Assembly: GCA_030765065.1 (NCBI GenBank) | Contig: CM060983.1 | Location: forward strand, 45,630,067 to 45,694,066 | Direction of reading: 5' to 3' | DNA length: 64,000 bases | Source: Deroplatys truncata | Taxonomy: Eukaryota > Arthropoda > Insecta > Mantodea > Mantidae | Part shown: in pieces, positions 23,324 through 33,905 of the stretch | Layout of the letters: the number at the start of each line of letters is the position of its first letter | How positions within the stretch are numbered: the stretch's first letter is position 1 | Position numbers and translations under genes: made by a program | The notes under the pieces: generated by a model | Told to the model about the DNA's origin: nothing | Databases searched by the model: none | What the model saw: only the letters and a program-made list of their open reading frames with translations

Positions 23324-23649
23324 AAAAAACTAGCTGGAAATCAAACATTATAGAAACATCTTCCATGTAAAGGATAGTTTGGGGTCGGGGAATTTTCTTG
23401 AAAATCTTCTTGTCGCATCCTTGGGAGATGCCGAACCTTAAATAACAAGTTAGGTACTTAACCGAGATTTCGGTTTTTGAGTTATGCTATTCACACACTC
23501 GCGGACCTTTTTCTAAAAGTGCTTTATTATTGTTATTATTATTTAGGAAATCTAAAAACGCTTATTGCCGGTGAAATTTCGGTATAGAGTTTTTGGGAGG
23601 AGTATAATACTTCCTCTGCTTACTGTAGGTATGCGGTAGAGAAAGTAAG

Positions 23650-24227
23650 AAGAACTAAAAGTTAGTTTTGCCGGTCTCTGTACGCAGTAGAGAACTAGAC
23701 TTGTTTCTGTACTATGCATTCATGTTATTTACTGATTTTGGCCCCTGGAGAAAGTAAATATAATGACCGAGAGCGAAACACTTGCTTAGTCAGAGTATAG
23801 GAGAAACGATGACAATGTAGGTACGTCAGCTAAATCAGCTCCGTTCACAAATCAAGACAACTTTCCAGGTCACATCAGTACTTCTCCCCTTCTTTCATTG
23901 GCTTAGAGTTTTTCTTTTGGATGAGATCTAATGGAATGATTCACATGGTTTCACCCGCACATGGTGAATCAGGCTGTAAACAAAAGGTGATACATATATT
24001 GAGGGTTGGATATATGGGAGGTTATATTTAAAGGAGTGTAAGATTCTGCAAATCATCAGCTAGGAGTCTCGCAGGACCCTTATCTAGTCAAATTTGCGAG
24101 CGTTAAACTTTCCAATCTAAGTCTACACATGGCTTGCGTGAAAAAAAGAGAACATTAATACACACAAAGCTTATTTTTCGGAGCCAGGGGCACAGTACCA
24201 AAATTATTTGTACAATGGAGATAAAAC
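23650..24227. other. Unrecognised sequence
   Basis: No recognisable gene, SINE or family H core in about 580 bp. Confidence 0.3.
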
Positions 24228-24336
24228 ATGGATTCAGAGGGTCTCAAAACATATATTTCCGGTGAAATCTCGATATCGAATTTTTGGGTGGAATACAATT
24301 TTTCCCCTACTAACTATACGTAGTAGTAGAGAAAGT
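24228..24336 (-). mobile_element. Family H terminal fragment
   Basis: Only the last 110 bp up to ACTATACGTAGTAGTAGAGAAAGT remain. The terminal TAG triplet is duplicated compared with other copies. It supplies the end of a 147-codon minus-strand frame that is therefore not a gene. Confidence 0.85.
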
Positions 24337-24904
24337 AAAAAATCAATCTGTGAGCTATTCTGTGTCACATGGCAAGCCTTTATTATAAAATTAGTTTTGT
24401 GAATATAATTAAAATGTGTAGATATGTAGCATGAATAGAATAAGTAAAGTACAGAGCACTCAGATTGAAACTCGGCCGGGAGTGGTTTCGCCTGCCTTCT
24501 GGAACTAAACTGCATAATGTCCCACGCGTTTTTACGTATCAATAAACACTGTTTCACCTTTACCATTTTGGATGCTGCAAGGCAACACCTACCTCTTGAG
24601 ACATTCGGCGAGATAGGTACCTTTGTATTTTCGAATATATTTAAATAATAAAAACTAAGCTGCCATATTGGAAACAACTGAGTAACGAGGAGACTCCGTT
24701 ATCAACGTAAGCTGATACTGTCATGTATGAAAGTGACAGTTTTTACGAAGGCCGTGACATTCAGCACACACAAAGACAGCGATTGTAATTGCAGCACTGA
24801 GATATTACAGCAACGTTATGTTGACAACCTTGAGCTTTATAGAATTATATCCATACCAAAGCAGTTAAGAGTTAACTTCTGAATCCCCAGTCCTCTATAT
24901 GATA
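24337..24904. other. Unrecognised sequence
   Basis: AT-rich and without a recognised element. The only sizeable frame here runs out of the adjacent family H terminus. Confidence 0.3.
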
Positions 24905-24991
24905 TTTTATTACCATCTCTACCACCCAGAATAATCTGTATTGAGATTTCTCCAGAAATACACGTTACTCCTGAATAAATAATAAAAAAGA

Positions 24992-25802
24992 TCTGATGTG
25001 TTACACTCGCATGACTTTCTCTACTCTTGTACAAACTATTTTTACAAACGCTTATTCTCCATATGCTTCATGTTAATCGAGATGTTAATCTTATTGCTTA
25101 ATTTCTTGTAGGTGCAAGGGGAATTGCTAGGCTTTAAGCGATAGTCAAATATTTTAAGAGCTGGTTGCTATGTGGAGTATTCCATTCTCCTTGCATGTCC
25201 AGGACAAACAAAGCAAGAAAAAAAATCAATAACGAATTTCTATTTAAGTATTGCAAAATTCAAACAAATAGCAAGGAATATTTCGGAAATGGTTCACTAG
25301 TCCAAAAAAAATGTATGACATAAATTGTGCGTTTTAACGACAAAAATTTATATCTATCTCTTGCGGTTTACCGATTATGCAAAAGCCATTCACAATGTAG
25401 AGGACTTTTGCATTCCCAGAAAATTCAATATATACATTTCATTTGTCATAAAATACCTTAAACATATGATATTTTAATCAAAATCTTTAGTCATTTTTTG
25501 ACAAAATAAAAATTTTCGAAAAATGTTTCATGTAAAGAGTAGTCTGGGGTGGGGAGTTTCTTGAAAATCTTACTGTCGCCTCTTTGAAAGATACTGAACC
25601 TAAATACCAAGTTTGGTATTTAACTGACTTTTCGTTTTTTGAGATATGCTGTTCACACACACACACACACCGGCTTTTTTCTAAAAATCTTTTTTTTTGG
25701 ACTCAGGGAACCTCAAAACATGTATTTCCGGTGAAATCTCGGTATCGAATTTTTGGGTGGAATGTAATACTTTCCCTACTTACTATATGTAGTAGAGAAA
25801 GT
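24992..25802 (-). mobile_element. Family H copy, full length
   Basis: Both termini are present (TCTGATGTGTTACACTCGCA; ACTATATGTAGTAGAGAAAGT), about 811 bp, in minus orientation inside a plus-oriented older copy. A CA tract of about 9 units lies near 25651-25669. Confidence 0.9.
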
Positions 25803-26426
25803 AAAAAAGTCGTTTTAGAGAAAGTGTGTGCGTGTGTGAATAGCATAACTCAAAAAACGAAGTGTCGAACAAATACCAAACTTGGTATTTAAGTTCGGCG
25901 TCTTCTAAAGATGTGATTTTTCTTTATTTTTGAATTTCTCAAAAATGTTTCCGACAATTTTGATTAAACTATCACATAATTAAGATATTTACATGACTAA
26001 TAAAATGTATATCTTGAATTTTCTGAGAATACTATCTGAAGTCTTCATCCAAAATGAATTTTGTAAAACATAAGAGCCTGAGAAGAAGTTTCTACAAAAG
26101 ACGTAGACTTCTTTAAAAAAACACAACTTATTTCAGATAACTTTTTTCTGGCATCAGCCATGTCCAATATAACCAATGTTATTTGTTTGAATTTTTCAAT
26201 GCTTTGTCGTTTTTGAAGTGCTGTCGCCATTCAGCTATTTATTGCAATGTCATGGAAAGAGTATGTAGTTTCAAAGACAGGGTATTAAGGTTTGACTATC
26301 GCATCAGCATCGCGTATTCCATTTGTACCCAAAACGAAACATATAATGAAGCTTTTTCTGTAAACGTTTCTAATTAACATTTAGTAAATAGAAGAGTATA
26401 TGTCGGGTAACGTTAGGCTCTATGAA

Positions 26427-26443
26427 CCCCCCCCCCCCCCCCC
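26427..26443. repeat. Homopolymer C17
   Basis: Seventeen consecutive C residues followed by GGG. Length calls in such tracts are often unreliable in assemblies. Confidence 0.9.
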
Positions 26444-26550
26444 GGGACCCATTTCACTCATTCATCGTCCGATATGACACAGGTTAAAGGACATAAAATA
26501 AACAATAGCGGTAAAGAAAGTCATTTGAATATAACCTATCAATATTTTTA

Positions 26551-26969
26551 CTTTTTCTACTGCTTGCCTATATACGTAGAGGAAAAATTGCATTCCAACA
26601 CGTCCTCCGTGGACTAGTGGTACCGTGCTAGCCACTAGTTCCCAAGGTCGCGGGTTCAAACCCGGCGGAGGGCGATGGATTTTTTCGGGCGTAAAAATCC
26701 TTAGCATGGCTTCCTTCGGAAGGGAAGTAAAGCCGATGGTCCCATGTCATAGATTTACGGCACGTAAAAGAACATCAAGCCTGATAAAGAGGCCTCTTAG
26801 CAAAATTACCGGTCTTTCACGCCCAATATGGAATGGGACGCTAAGGACCACAGCAGTTAAAGAACGTCCATAAATAAAACTCAATTTAATTTTTTTCATT
26901 CCAACAACAAATTCGATACCGAGATTTCATCGGAAATGCACGTTTTAAGGCCCCTGAATAAAATGCATT
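26551..26969 (+). mobile_element. Family H terminal fragment containing a SINE
   Basis: The terminus ACTTTTTCTACTGCTTGCC and GCATTCCAAC on the left, and CATTCCAACAACAAATTCGATACCG on the right, are one family H end split by the SINE at 26601-26896. The fragment stops at the next ACTTTCTCTACC terminus. Confidence 0.8.
26601..26896 (+). repeat. tRNA-derived SINE, family S (copy 3), with target duplication
   Basis: Full-length: head GTCCTCCGTGGACTAGTGG, B box GGGTTCAAACCCGG, body and CAATTTAATTT tail. The 10-bp direct repeat CATTCCAACA flanks it at 26591-26600 and 26897-26906. This is the mark of LINE-driven retroposition. The target is a family H terminus. Confidence 0.94.
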
Positions 26970-26971
26970 TA

Positions 26972-28516
26972 TACTTTCTCTACCAGGTATCTAGTAGGTA
27001 GAAAAGGTATTGCATTCCACCCAAAAATCCGATACCTACATTTCACCTGAAATGCATGCTTTGAGGCTTCGCGAATAAGAAAAAAAAACATTTTTAGAAA
27101 AAAAAGTCCTTGTGTGTCTGTGAACTGCATAACACGAAAGCGAAATCGTTGTATTTATCTCGAAATAAATACAAAGTTGGATGTGACTCGAAGGTTTCAA
27201 GAAAATCTCCCCACGCCAAATTACCCTTTACTGGAACATTTTTCAAAATCTCTTGATTTTCTAAAAAAAATCTGATGCGTTACACTCACATGACGTTCTC
27301 TACTCTTATACAAACTATTTTTACAAACGCTTATTCTCCATATGCTTCATGTTAATCGCGATATCGAAATGTTAATCTTATTGCTAATTTTCTTGTAGAT
27401 GCAAGGGGAATTGCTTGGCATAACAAGCGATATCTCGAAAATGGTTCACTCAAAAAAAAGTATATGACATAAATTATGTATTTTAACGCGATCTACATTT
27501 TTTGTGTAATAAAATTTTTTCTATCTCTTATGGTTTACCAGTTATGCAAAAGTCGTTCACAATGAAGAATACTTTTGGAGACATTCCCAGAAAATTCGAG
27601 ATATACATTTCATTTGTCATGAAAATATCTTAAACATATGTTTTAATCAAAATCGTTAGAGCCATTTTTGAGAAAATTAAAATTTTCGAAAAATGTTTCA
27701 TGTAAAGGGTTATCTGGGGTGGGGGGATTTTCTTGAAAACCTTCATGTTGCATCTCTGGAAGATACTGAACCTAAATACCAAGTTTGGTGTTTATCCGAC
27801 TGTTCGTTTCTGAGTTATGCTGTTCACAGACACACATACGGACATGTTTCCAGAAATGCTTTTTTTTTTGTATTCAGGGGGTCTCAAAACATATATTTCC
27901 GGTGAAAGCTCGGTATCGAATTTTTCTGTGGAATACAATACTTCCCCTACTTACTATACGTAGTGGAGAAAGTAAAAATGATTAACGTTTTTGATTAAAA
28001 TGCCATATAGCAAAGATATTTACATGGCAAATAAAATGTATATCTTGAATTTTCTGAGAATAGCCTGTAAAGTACTTTTCATTCGGAGGAAGTTTTATAT
28101 AAACTTGTTAACTAATAAATGTTAAGTGATAGACGAAAGCGCACTACACAAGAAATGAAAATCTCTTTAAAACATACAATTTATTTTAAATACTATTTTT
28201 TTATGCCGTTAGCCATGTTTCGAATTGTTCAATATTTTGTCATTGTTTTAAATACTTTCGATATTCAGTCTTTTCTCACGATTGCATGCAAAGAGCATGG
28301 GATATTAAGGCCAGTACATAGTGTCCAGTTCGTAAATATTTCACTGTCGTTGTATCCTTTGTATCTGTAACGAAATGTGTGATGTAGCTATTTATGCAAA
28401 TGCTAATCTGAATTAAAATGAAGTAGATAGAAAAATATACTTACGTAAGAATAGTTTGTATAGCCACTAATAAACGATATAGGGTAGAGAAAGCCATGCG
28501 AATGTGATACGTAAGG
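26972..28516 (+). mobile_element. Older family H copy split by a younger one
   Basis: Host pieces are 26972-27265 (ACTTTCTCTACCAGG) and 27977-28516 (TTTTTGATTAAAATGCC to the hairpin-end relic AAGCCATGCGAATGTGATACG). The insertion at 27271-27973 lies after GATTTTCTAAAA. Its divergence is similar to that of the other old hosts. Confidence 0.8.
27271..27973 (-). mobile_element. Family H copy with internal deletion
   Basis: Both termini are present but only about 703 bp remain. GGGGAATTGCTTGGCA jumps straight to TAACAAGCGATATCTCG, losing about 150 bp of the hairpin-side half. Its ends match the youngest copies. Confidence 0.9.
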
Positions 28517-28909
28517 TTTTTTTTATTGTTACCCCCCGTATAACTTATATGGTCATGTTGGGACCCCCGGATTTATGTAGGTGTCCCTACTCTCGAGTTT
28601 GAGAGACACAATTTAGTGTAATCCTTCATGTCCTGGTAATGTTGCTTTAGCTGCTGAGGTAGACATTCGTCTGTCGTTGGCACGTACTTTACGTAACGCG
28701 CACTGTAATCACTTTGTGCGCGTTGCCTAACAATAAGCGATCAGCACATTAAGTTGCAGTGCAGTTTGAGCCGGCGAAATGAAATGGTGCAGAGGGAGGA
28801 GGAGTTGCATTATGGACCACAAGCCCCCAGGCGCCAAAAGCGCCCCCCTCTTCACCAAGGCCGCTGCTGATTAGTTACCATGGTCAGCACTCGATACTCC
28901 AGCTACCCT

Positions 28910-28910
<1 letters not shown>
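28517..28910. other. Unrecognised sequence, possible GC-rich retroelement piece
   Basis: It opens with TATGGTCATGTTGGGACCCCC, which resembles TATGGTCATATCGGGGGTTTT at about 49463, beside a tRNA-like SINE. It may be the tail of that SINE family. A segment with GAAATGGTGCAGAGGGAGGAG follows. No coding frame is recognised. Confidence 0.3.
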
Positions 28911-28945
<35 letters not shown>

Positions 28946-28955
28946 GTGAGAGAGA
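28911..28955. repeat. (GA)n microsatellite
   Basis: About 16 perfect units followed by interrupted GTGAGTGAGAGAGA. Confidence 0.97.
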
Positions 28956-29795
28956 CTAAACCTAGGCACTGATTTACTGAAGGGGGAGATTCCAACTCGT
29001 TTGTGGCTGGCATCCCTCCACGTGGAGGGAAAATGGACGTGTGAAAATCTCAGACAGGTGCATGTCAGGAATTTTGTTACGACCTCTTGCTAGTGCATTT
29101 GTGAAACAATACGGTTTACTCTCATTTTCATTACGAATACCAAATGGGGCGTCAATCTGCGCAACAGAAATTGTCGCCGTTAATCTTACATCAAATCGTG
29201 CAATTCTCTTCTTTCAAACACTAACTCCCATTCCTTCATTGTGCAGTGGCATAGGTAGATATTGGGGAAGTTCCCTACTCACCTTGGAGGGAACAAACTC
29301 GTAATGTCCTATTGTTTACTCTCTTCTAGGCTTATGATTAGCAGCGTGCTGTGTATACTCAAAACGCAAAATCTGCCCAAATGTGTTCTAAAGCACTTTA
29401 TTTAAATGACGAGTTTTCTACTTATTTTCAGAAGTGTTTGCTTTCTTCTCGGTCGGGCAAAATTCAAAACATGGAAACGTAAAATGGATTTTATTCGTTG
29501 GTGGAATACGTGGCAATTTGATAGGAGTCATCCATAGCTGAAAGTATCCGAATCGAGGACAAAGTGTATGGGATTTTATTAGCTAAAAGAAACAAGTGAA
29601 AATCGGTTTGGCCTCTAGTAAATCAATTGTTAACAGTTTTGACTGCATTGCTCACCAAAGTTCACCAAAAATATCTGAAAGCCACATTAATATGTTGAAC
29701 AGTTATAAGAGACTCCGTCATCTTCGCATATATTCAAAATCTCTAATATGAGGCTCATAATGGCTGCCGCAAGTTTACGAAAACCACAAAAAAAA
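28956..29795. other. Unrecognised sequence with an 87-codon frame
   Basis: The plus-strand frame 29041-29304 gives a peptide with no domain I recognise (for example GILLRPLASAFVKQYGLLSF). No splice-like edges or codon bias can be judged. Treat it as non-coding unless transcripts say otherwise. Confidence 0.3.
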
Positions 29796-30160
29796 TCTGA
29801 TGTGTTACACTCACATGACTTTCTCTACTCTTGTACAAACTATTTTTACAAATGCTTATTCACCATATGCTTCATGTTAATCGAGATATCGAGATGTTAA
29901 TCTTATCGCTAATTTTCTTGTAGATGCAAGGGGAATTGGTAGGCTTTAAGCGACAGTCAAATATTTTAAGAGCTGGTTGTTATGTGGAGCATTCCATTCT
30001 CTTGGCATTACCAGGACAAAAAAATTGAATAACGAATTTGAGAAAAAGTGGAAGTATTGGAAAATTTAAGGGAATAACAAGCAATATCTCGAAAATGGTT
30101 CACCCAACAAAAAAAATGTATATGACATAAATTGTGTATTTTAACGCGATCTACATTTTT

Positions 30161-31018
30161 ACTTTCTCTACTACGTATAGTAAGTAGGGGAAGTATTGTA
30201 TTCCACCCAAAAATTCGATACCGAGATTTCACCGGAAATACATGTTTTGAGACTCACTGAATCCAAAAAAAGCATTTTTGGAAACATGTCCGTGTGTGTG
30301 TCTGTCTGTGTGTCTGTGTGTCTGTGAACAGCATAACTCAGAAACGAACAGTCGTATAAACACCAAACTTGGTATTTAGGTTCAGTATCTTCCAGAGATG
30401 CGACACGAAGGTTTTCAAGAAAATCCCCCCACCCCAGACTACCCTTTACATGGAAGATTTTTCGAAAATTGTAATTTTCTCAAAAATGGCTCTAACGATT
30501 TTGATTAAAATATCATATGTTTAAGATATTGTCATGAGAAATGAAATGTATATATCGAATTTTCTGGGAATGTCTCCAAAAGTATTCTTCATTGTGAACG
30601 ACTTTTGCATAACTGGTAAACCATAAGAGATAGACCAAATTTTACTATACAAAAAATGTAGATCGCATTAAAATACACAATTTATGCCATACACATTTCT
30701 TTTGTTGAGTGAACCGTTTTCGAGATATTGCTTGTTATTCCCTTAAATTTTCCAATACTTCCACTTTTTCTCAAATTCGTTATTCGTTTTTTTTATGTCC
30801 TGGACATGGAAAGAGAATGGAGTGCACCACATAGCAACCAGCGTTAAAATATTTGACTATCGCTTTAAACCTAGCATATTCCGCTTGCATCTACATGAAA
30901 ATTACCAATAAGATTGAGATCTCGATATCTCGATTAACATGAAGCATATGGAGAATAAGCGTTTGTAAAAATAGTTTGTACAAGAGTAGAGAAAGTCATG
31001 TGAGTGTAACACATCAGA
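30161..31018 (+). mobile_element. Family H copy, full length, inserted in a T-run
   Basis: About 858 bp between ACTTTCTCTACTACGTATAG and ACACATCAGA. Five Ts precede it and six follow, where the uninterrupted consensus has six. Insertion within a T-run is clear, but the exact cut position and any duplication cannot be set. Confidence 0.94.
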
Positions 31019-31342
31019 TTTTTTGTGTAGTAAACGTTTGTCTATCTCTTGTGGTTTACCAGTTATGCAAACTCGTTCACAATGAATACTTTTGGAGACA
31101 TTCCCAGAAAATTCGGGCTATACATTTCATTTGCCATGAAAATATCTTAAACATATGATATTTTAATCAAAATCGTTAGCCATTTTTGAGAAAATTAAAA
31201 TTTTCGAAAAATGTTCCATGTAAAGAGTAATCTGGGGCGGGGGGATTTTCTTGAAAACCTTCGTGTCGCATCTCTGGAAGATACTGAACCTAAATACCAA
31301 GTTGGGTGTTTATCCGACTGTTCGTTTCTGAGTTATGCTGTT

Positions 31343-31344
<2 letters not shown>

Positions 31345-31396
<52 letters not shown>
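31345..31396. repeat. (CA)n microsatellite inside family H
   Basis: About 26 uninterrupted units, the longest example of the family's internal microsatellite in this window. Confidence 0.97.
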
Positions 31397-31402
<6 letters not shown>

Positions 31403-31599
31403 GTCATGCTTCCAAAAATGCTTTTTTGTATTCAGGGGTCTCAAAGCATGTATTTCCGGTGAAATCTCGGTATTGAATTTTTGGGTGGAATTCAATACTT
31501 CCCCTACTTACTATACGTAGTAGAGAAAGTAAAAAGGTGATTAAATCGGAGTGAATCCAGGCTGTCATCTACTGAGTCAACCTCCCGGTTAAGCTTTTT

Positions 31600-32065
31600 A
31601 CTTTATCTACCACCTATGTATGGTGTGTAGAGGAAGTATTACATTTTACCCAAAAATGTGATAGCCGAGTTTCAGATGAATCGTTTTGAGGCCGGGATAT
31701 AAAAAAGCATTTTAAAAAATGTCCGTGTGTGTGTCCTTGCATAGGTAACTTAAAGTCCGATAAATAGCAAACTTACTTAGTATTTGAGTTCAGCATCTTC
31801 CAAAGATGCGACATGAAGTCTTTCAAGAAAATCCTTCCATCTCAAACTATCTCCTTTACATGGAAAAGTTTTTGTTGGTATATTCAGTTTTCTTAAAACG
31901 CTTTAATGATTTTAATTAAAATGTCATATGTTTTAAGATAGTTGCATGACTAATAAAATGGATACCTTGAATGTTTTGCAGATAGACTGTGCAGTCTCTT
32001 CATTCTAAATGAATTTTGTTTAACTGGAAAACCACGAGATAGATAAAGCTCATTGCCGATGAACA
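31600..32065 (+). mobile_element. Family H copy, old, truncated
   Basis: It starts ACTTTATCTACCACCTATG and runs through GTCCGTGTGTGTG and CATCTTCCAAAGATGCGACA to ACCACGAGATAGATAAAG, ending just before the mariner remnant at 32111. Confidence 0.78.
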
Positions 32066-32110
32066 ATAAAATTATTCCGAAATCAAAGCAGTCGATATGA
32101 GTTTAATGTA

Positions 32111-33285
32111 TGAGGACGCCCCGGAAAGATCTCGGCCTAACACGGAGATGGTGTTGGTAGTATCAAATAGCAAGTATAGTTTTAAGTTATGATCCTGTAG
32201 ATGGCGCAAAGTTCAATTTCATTCATTCACTTTCATTTGTGTGATGTTATAGAGTTGCAAAATAAGCAATTTGAGATTTTTTCCGAAAATGGATTAAACT
32301 GAATGTCGTGCGGTGATTAAATACTTTGTAATAAATGTTTAACGTAAACGTAATTCAGAAATTTCCACTTTGGAATTTTCTTCACCATCATTCTTTACAG
32401 CGAAGAAATGGATGGCGGTGTTTAAACCGGCCGGCCGTTCTTCCAATTTTGATGAAGAACGTCCAGGAGGTCCAGTTACCGCTATGACTGAAAAAAAAAA
32501 AAAAGAAGAAACACTGCGAAAATCCACATTGCATGATACATGACAGACGAATCAAGGTACATGAACTTGACATCAACATCTCATTAGATTGAGTATGGAC
32601 CATTTTACACGAGAATTGTACACAGAAAGCCTGCAACTTGATGGGTGATGCGTTTGTTAGCCACTGATCAGAAGCACATCCGAATGACCATCTCACAGGA
32701 GTGTTTGAGAAAATTCAGACTCAACTCAACCGACTTTCTGAGGCGTTACATCAATGTTGACGAAACATGATTCAGCATTACACGCCAGAGACGAAGCAGC
32801 AGACCAAACAATGCGTCCAAGAGGGTGAAAGCCCTCTAAATAAGGCCAAGTGAGTTACTTCAGCAGGGACGGAGATGATGACCTCTCTGTTTTCTGAGAT
32901 GCCCGTCGTGTGCTGTTGGTAGAATAACTGGAAAGGGCCAAAACCAACTATCAGCAAGAGTACTATGCAGTTTGCTGGAGCAGTTGAAGAATGCTATGAA
33001 GGTTAAACGTCCGAGTTAAAGTTTGTGCAGTAGACAACGGCCGTGGAAGCCTGCATACCGACTTAAGAAAGCTCTTTTCCACCAGGACAGGATACCAGCG
33101 CACACTTCAACTGTGATGGTGAAGTTGCATAACTTGCGCTTTGAACTACTGCTACGTGCACCAGACTTAGCTCCCAGTGACATTTTCCTCTTCCCAAATC
33201 TGAAGAAATGGCTGCCTAGACAGATATTTACCTTAGATTGGGGATATCGTAAGTAATCTAGTCTTGTTTTGTAGGGCCGAACAAA
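32111..33285 (+). mobile_element. Highly decayed mariner element
   Basis: The left end after TA is TGAGGACGCCCCGGAAAGAT, a mariner-type TIR related to the 54.2-kb element. The right TIR is not clear (AGGGCCGAAC near 33273 may be a relic). The body matches a mariner transposase only in pieces. This is the oldest of the four mariners. Confidence 0.75.
32291..33240 (+). pseudogene. Mariner transposase pseudogene, many breaks
   Basis: Recognisable pieces are ECRAVIKYF near the start, VDET..QHYTPETKQQTKQ around the first catalytic aspartate (about 32757), ALFHQDRIPAHTS (second aspartate; 33023-33256 is open) and APDLAPSDIFLFPNLKKW (third). The most similar copy here is the 54.4-kb transposase. 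Stops and frameshifts occur throughout. Confidence 0.8.
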
Positions 33286-33289
33286 TCAT

Positions 33290-33905
33290 TTTAAATACTA
33301 AAACTATATACGTAGAAGTTAAGAGTATCGTAGGTGATAAAGCTGAACGATGATTATGTTTTAAAACAAGAAGAAAAGAAAAAGAAACAAAAAACAAAGG
33401 TTAAATTAAAAATCCTGTGTTTGCTTTCTCAGGTCCAGAATTTTACAAACAACCCTCTTATAACTAGCTCGTAATTGTAGACAAGTGGAATTGCTTGAGA
33501 GTGGTCTGTTTAACAATGGTTAACAGTGACAATGAGTGTAGGCAAGGTACTTACTGTTTCTCTCCTGAATACGTCACCCGAAGTTTGCGCAGCCGGTCAC
33601 CCCCCCCCCCCGCTCTCATATAGAGAGAGCTTATAGCATGAATGCTATTAAAACTGCCATCAAACGCTTCGATCCTATGGGGCCTGTTCTTATTAATTTT
33701 GGTTTTCTCCTTGACTTCAAAATTCCTCATTATGATTCTAAGACTCGCGACGCTGCCTTGGAAATTGGGACATTCTTTCAATTTTATGAGCAGTTTCCTT
33801 AATGAAGGCAGAGGTTCCCTCGCAGCTATAAAATGTTATGATGGGCCTGGTCACACATTTGTTAAAATAATCCATGCCGTGACTGGTTTAGCAACACTGT
33901 TTTTT
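33290..33905. other. Unrecognised sequence with a C-run
   Basis: It contains a C homopolymer at about 33600-33611. Short frames up to 96 codons (33642-33932) end inside the neighbouring family H copy and are not convincing genes. Confidence 0.3.

Larger units (their letters stand above)
21088..23646 (-). mobile_element. Old family H copy split by two younger family H insertions
   Basis: Host pieces are 21088-21140 (hairpin end GGATTCACATGACTTTCTC), 21961-22428 and 23326-23646 (ending GGTATGCGGTAGAGAAAGT). The pieces join in order into one diverged family H element once the insertions at 21142-21956 and 22432-23323 are left out. The microsatellite place holds ATTATTGTTATTATTATTT instead of CA repeats. 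Confidence 0.85.
24905..26548 (+). mobile_element. Old family H copy carrying a younger insertion
   Basis: The left piece is 24905-24988 (ATCTCTACCACCCAG, then GAGATTTCTCCAGAAATACACG). The right piece is 25805-26548, from AGAGAAAGTGTGTGCGTGTG to the degraded hairpin end AAGAAAGTCATTTGAATATAACC. A C-run of 17 lies at 26427-26443. The pieces are collinear with the consensus once 24992-25802 is removed. Confidence 0.75.
29796..31530 (-). mobile_element. Family H copy carrying an opposite-orientation family H copy
   Basis: Host pieces are 29796-30160 (TCTGATGTGTTACACTCACA...CGCGATCTACATTTTT) and 31019-31530 (TTTTTTGTGTAGTAAACG...TAGTAGAGAAAGT). Together they make an intact-looking element. The insertion fell exactly in the T-run of the core string CTACATTTTTTGTG. 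A (CA)n tract of about 26 units lies at 31345-31396. Confidence 0.93.

Noticed and set aside
24234-24677. A 147-codon minus-strand frame
   Set aside because: Its last 30 or so codons are the translated terminus of a family H fragment (24228-24336), and the rest has no recognisable domain.
26601-26680. tRNA genes at this and the other tRNA-like heads (4411, 15640, 16457, 39600, 47711, 49640, 52091, 63585)
   Set aside because: They are fused to conserved non-tRNA bodies and tails, several with target duplications, so they are SINE heads and not tRNA genes.
31335-31520. His-Thr repeat proteins encoded at CA tracts (also 12321 and 23084)
   Set aside because: They are translations of the CA microsatellite and its family H flanks.
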